Position numbers and translations under genes: made by a program. Positions 11,758 to 13,196 of a stretch of DNA of 13,196 bases are shown here, piece after piece. Positions within the stretch are counted from its first letter, which is position 1. Every line of letters starts with the position of its first letter. The notes beneath the pieces were generated by a model. It saw only the letters and a list, made by a program, of their open reading frames with translations. It was not told where the DNA came from and did not search any database. This stretch comes from GCA-002841655 sp964446775 (GTDB taxonomy: Bacteria > Patescibacteriota > Patescibacteriia > Patescibacteriales > UBA12465): positions 1-13,196 of the forward strand of contig CAYURA010000027.1 of the NCBI GenBank assembly GCA_964446775.1, given 5' to 3'.

Positions 11758-13031
11758 TTCTAAAATTTTTTTTAAAATTATTGAGTCAACGTATACTCAA
11801 AAAATATCAACCAGATGTAGTTGCTATTAGTGGCTCTGTGGGTAAGACTAGCGCAAAAGAGGCAGTATCGACATTATTAGCTGAGAAGTTTTCACTTAGA
11901 GCTAGTTCTAAAAATTACAACAACGAGATTGGAGTTCCTCTAACAATTATTGGTCAACAATCACCTGGATCTTCAATAGTTGGTTGGTTCAGAGTCTTGT
12001 TTAAAGCTTTAAAGCTATTAGTTTTTTACCAATCTGACTATCCTAAGGTGCTTATATTAGAGATGGGGGTAGATCGTCCAGGAGACATGAATTATTTAGT
12101 TAGTTTAGCTCCACCTAAACTTGGTATTATGACCGAGCTTAGCCATTCACATTTAGAATACTTTGGCAGTTTGCAGAATATTAAGAAAGAGAAGCAAGTG
12201 TTGATAGAGTCGGTTAATAGGAAGGGTTTAAGTATAATTAATTACGATAATCTTGAAGTCAGGTCAATGGCTAATTTAAGTCAAGCTAGAGTTCTCAGTT
12301 ATGGATTTAGTAAAGGGTCAGACCTATTAGCTACTGATTTGCATTATCGTTTTGAAACAGATGCCCTAAATTTAGTTGGTTTAAACTTTAAAATTAATTA
12401 TCAAGGAAGTATTGTCCCTATAAATATGGACGGAATTATTAGCGAGGCAGGTGTTTATGCATTCTTAGCGGCTAGCTTAGTTGCCTTACATTATGGCTTA
12501 AATTTAATGGAAATATCTATCTTAGCAAAAAAATTTACCTCTCCACCAGGGAGAATGCGCTTACTCAAAGGAATAAAAAATACTTCTATTATTGATGATA
12601 CTTATAATTCTTCACCAGAGTCATCTATTTCAGCCATTAGAGTGCTAGGGGCTATGCCCATTACTGATCTAACTAAAAAATATGCAGTTTTAGGGGATAT
12701 GTTGGAGATAGGTAGTTTTACGGAAGAGGGACATCAACTTCTAGGTAATGAAATAGTTCAACAAAAAATTGATTATCTAGTCAGCGTAGGTGAGCGAGCT
12801 CGTGATATTGATCGAGCAGCAAAGGCTAAGGGTATGGACGCAGACAAAATCTTTCATTTTGATAAATCCGAATTAGCCGGGCGTTTTATTCAGAATCGTG
12901 TTAAAGAAGGTGATATATTGTTGGTAAAAGGATCTCAAGGAATGAGGATGGAGAAGGTGGTAAAGGAATTAATGGCTGAGCCAGAAAGGGCTAGTGAATT
13001 ATTAGTAAGGCAAGAAGCTAATTGGCTTTAA
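11748..13031 (+). CDS. murF: MurF-like Mur ligase lacking the N-terminal UDP-binding domain
   Basis: MurF adds D-Ala-D-Ala to UDP-MurNAc-tripeptide, completing the cytoplasmic peptidoglycan precursor. The central ATPase domain has the P-loop AISGSVGKTSAKE (26-38), NYNNEIGVPLT (56-66), LEMGVDRPGDM (104-114) and SHSHLEYFG (132-140). The C-terminal domain has PPGRMRLL (266-273), the MurF-typical DDTYNSSPESS (283-293) and AVLGDMLEIG (313-322). Canonical MurF has about 80-100 residues before the P-loop. Here only 25 are present, forming a hydrophobic, amphipathic-looking segment (MFNILKFFLKLLSQRIL) instead of a UDP-binding domain. The start is supported by the duplicated copy before the gap, so this is not an assembly truncation. 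Substrate specificity is inferred from the C-terminal motifs, and another Mur-ligase-like amide ligase remains possible. Confidence 0.87.
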   Translation: MFNILKFFLKLLSQRILKKYQPDVVAISGSVGKTSAKEAVSTLLAEKFSLRASSKNYNNEIGVPLTIIGQQSPGSSIVGWFRVLFKALKLLVFYQSDYPKVLILEMGVDRPGDMNYLVSLAPPKLGIMTELSHSHLEYFGSLQNIKKEKQVLIESVNRKGLSIINYDNLEVRSMANLSQARVLSYGFSKGSDLLATDLHYRFETDALNLVGLNFKINYQGSIVPINMDGIISEAGVYAFLAASLVALHYGLNLMEISILAKKFTSPPGRMRLLKGIKNTSIIDDTYNSSPESSISAIRVLGAMPITDLTKKYAVLGDMLEIGSFTEEGHQLLGNEIVQQKIDYLVSVGERARDIDRAAKAKGMDADKIFHFDKSELAGRFIQNRVKEGDILLVKGSQGMRMEKVVKELMAEPERASELLVRQEANWL

Positions 13032-13196
13032 TGATCTTTTAACTATATTTATTTTATTTTATAAGATAATTATATTTAGTAAATTTTAGAATCTGTTCGT
13101 ATTTTAAGAAAATTATTCATTGATAATAGCTGTAAAGTGGATTGTATTTAATTGGGCTTGATATTGTTATATTCATGTCCTTTTTTTGTTTTTTTC
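13032..13196. other. AT-rich tail after murF with no supported gene
   Basis: No terminator hairpin, RNA gene or reading frame is convincing here. An ATG at 13175-13177 opens a frame to the window edge (M-S-F-F-C-F-F), and a weak promoter-like pair, TTGTAT (13142-13147) and TGTTAT (13165-13170), precedes it. This could be the start of a membrane-protein gene, but seven codons in a T run prove nothing. Confidence 0.5.

Overview
The window is AT-rich and carries single-copy bacterial housekeeping genes in short, tightly packed operons. Several features suggest a Candidate Phyla Radiation (Patescibacteria) genome, probably Parcubacteria-like. TsaB is short and lacks a C-terminal half. A membrane-anchored Gmad2-domain protein carries a CxNGxW segment. 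The MurF homologue has no N-terminal UDP-binding domain. HisRS is of a variant type, and almost no start codon has a Shine-Dalgarno sequence. The lineage is an inference from remembered family traits. TGA ends three genes (5793-5795, 7579-7581, 8208-8210), so the code is the standard bacterial one, not the TGA=Gly code of some CPR groups.

Left part (1-4034): rarA (replication-linked AAA+ ATPase, +) converges with and overlaps an orphan OmpR-type response regulator (-). The regulator is divergent from hisS (histidyl-tRNA synthetase, +), and hisS converges with rnhB (RNase HII, -). The rnhB promoter sits so close to the ATG that the mRNA should be nearly leaderless.

Middle (4035-7640): a 276-bp intergenic region holds a compact, hairpin-rich segment with two terminator-like structures and exchangeable pairing sequences, read here as a candidate small RNA or attenuator. 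A four-gene operon follows: a Gmad2-domain membrane protein, a protein of unknown function, cysS (cysteinyl-tRNA synthetase) and a short tsaB (tRNA t6A modification). It ends at an excellent bidirectional intrinsic terminator (7611-7638).

Right part (7641-13196): a division and cell wall (dcw) operon of mraZ, rsmH, an ftsL-like gene, ftsI and murF. It starts from a near-consensus promoter (7675-7703) embedded in five GGTG-type repeats on a 10-bp helical phase, which look like an MraZ autoregulatory operator. A perfect 14-bp palindrome lies just upstream and a consensus DnaA box lies in the leader. The 100-N gap between ftsI and murF is flanked by identical 21-bp sequence, so it is almost certainly an assembly artefact and the two genes are probably 8 bp apart. 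The last 165 bp contain no gene that can be supported.
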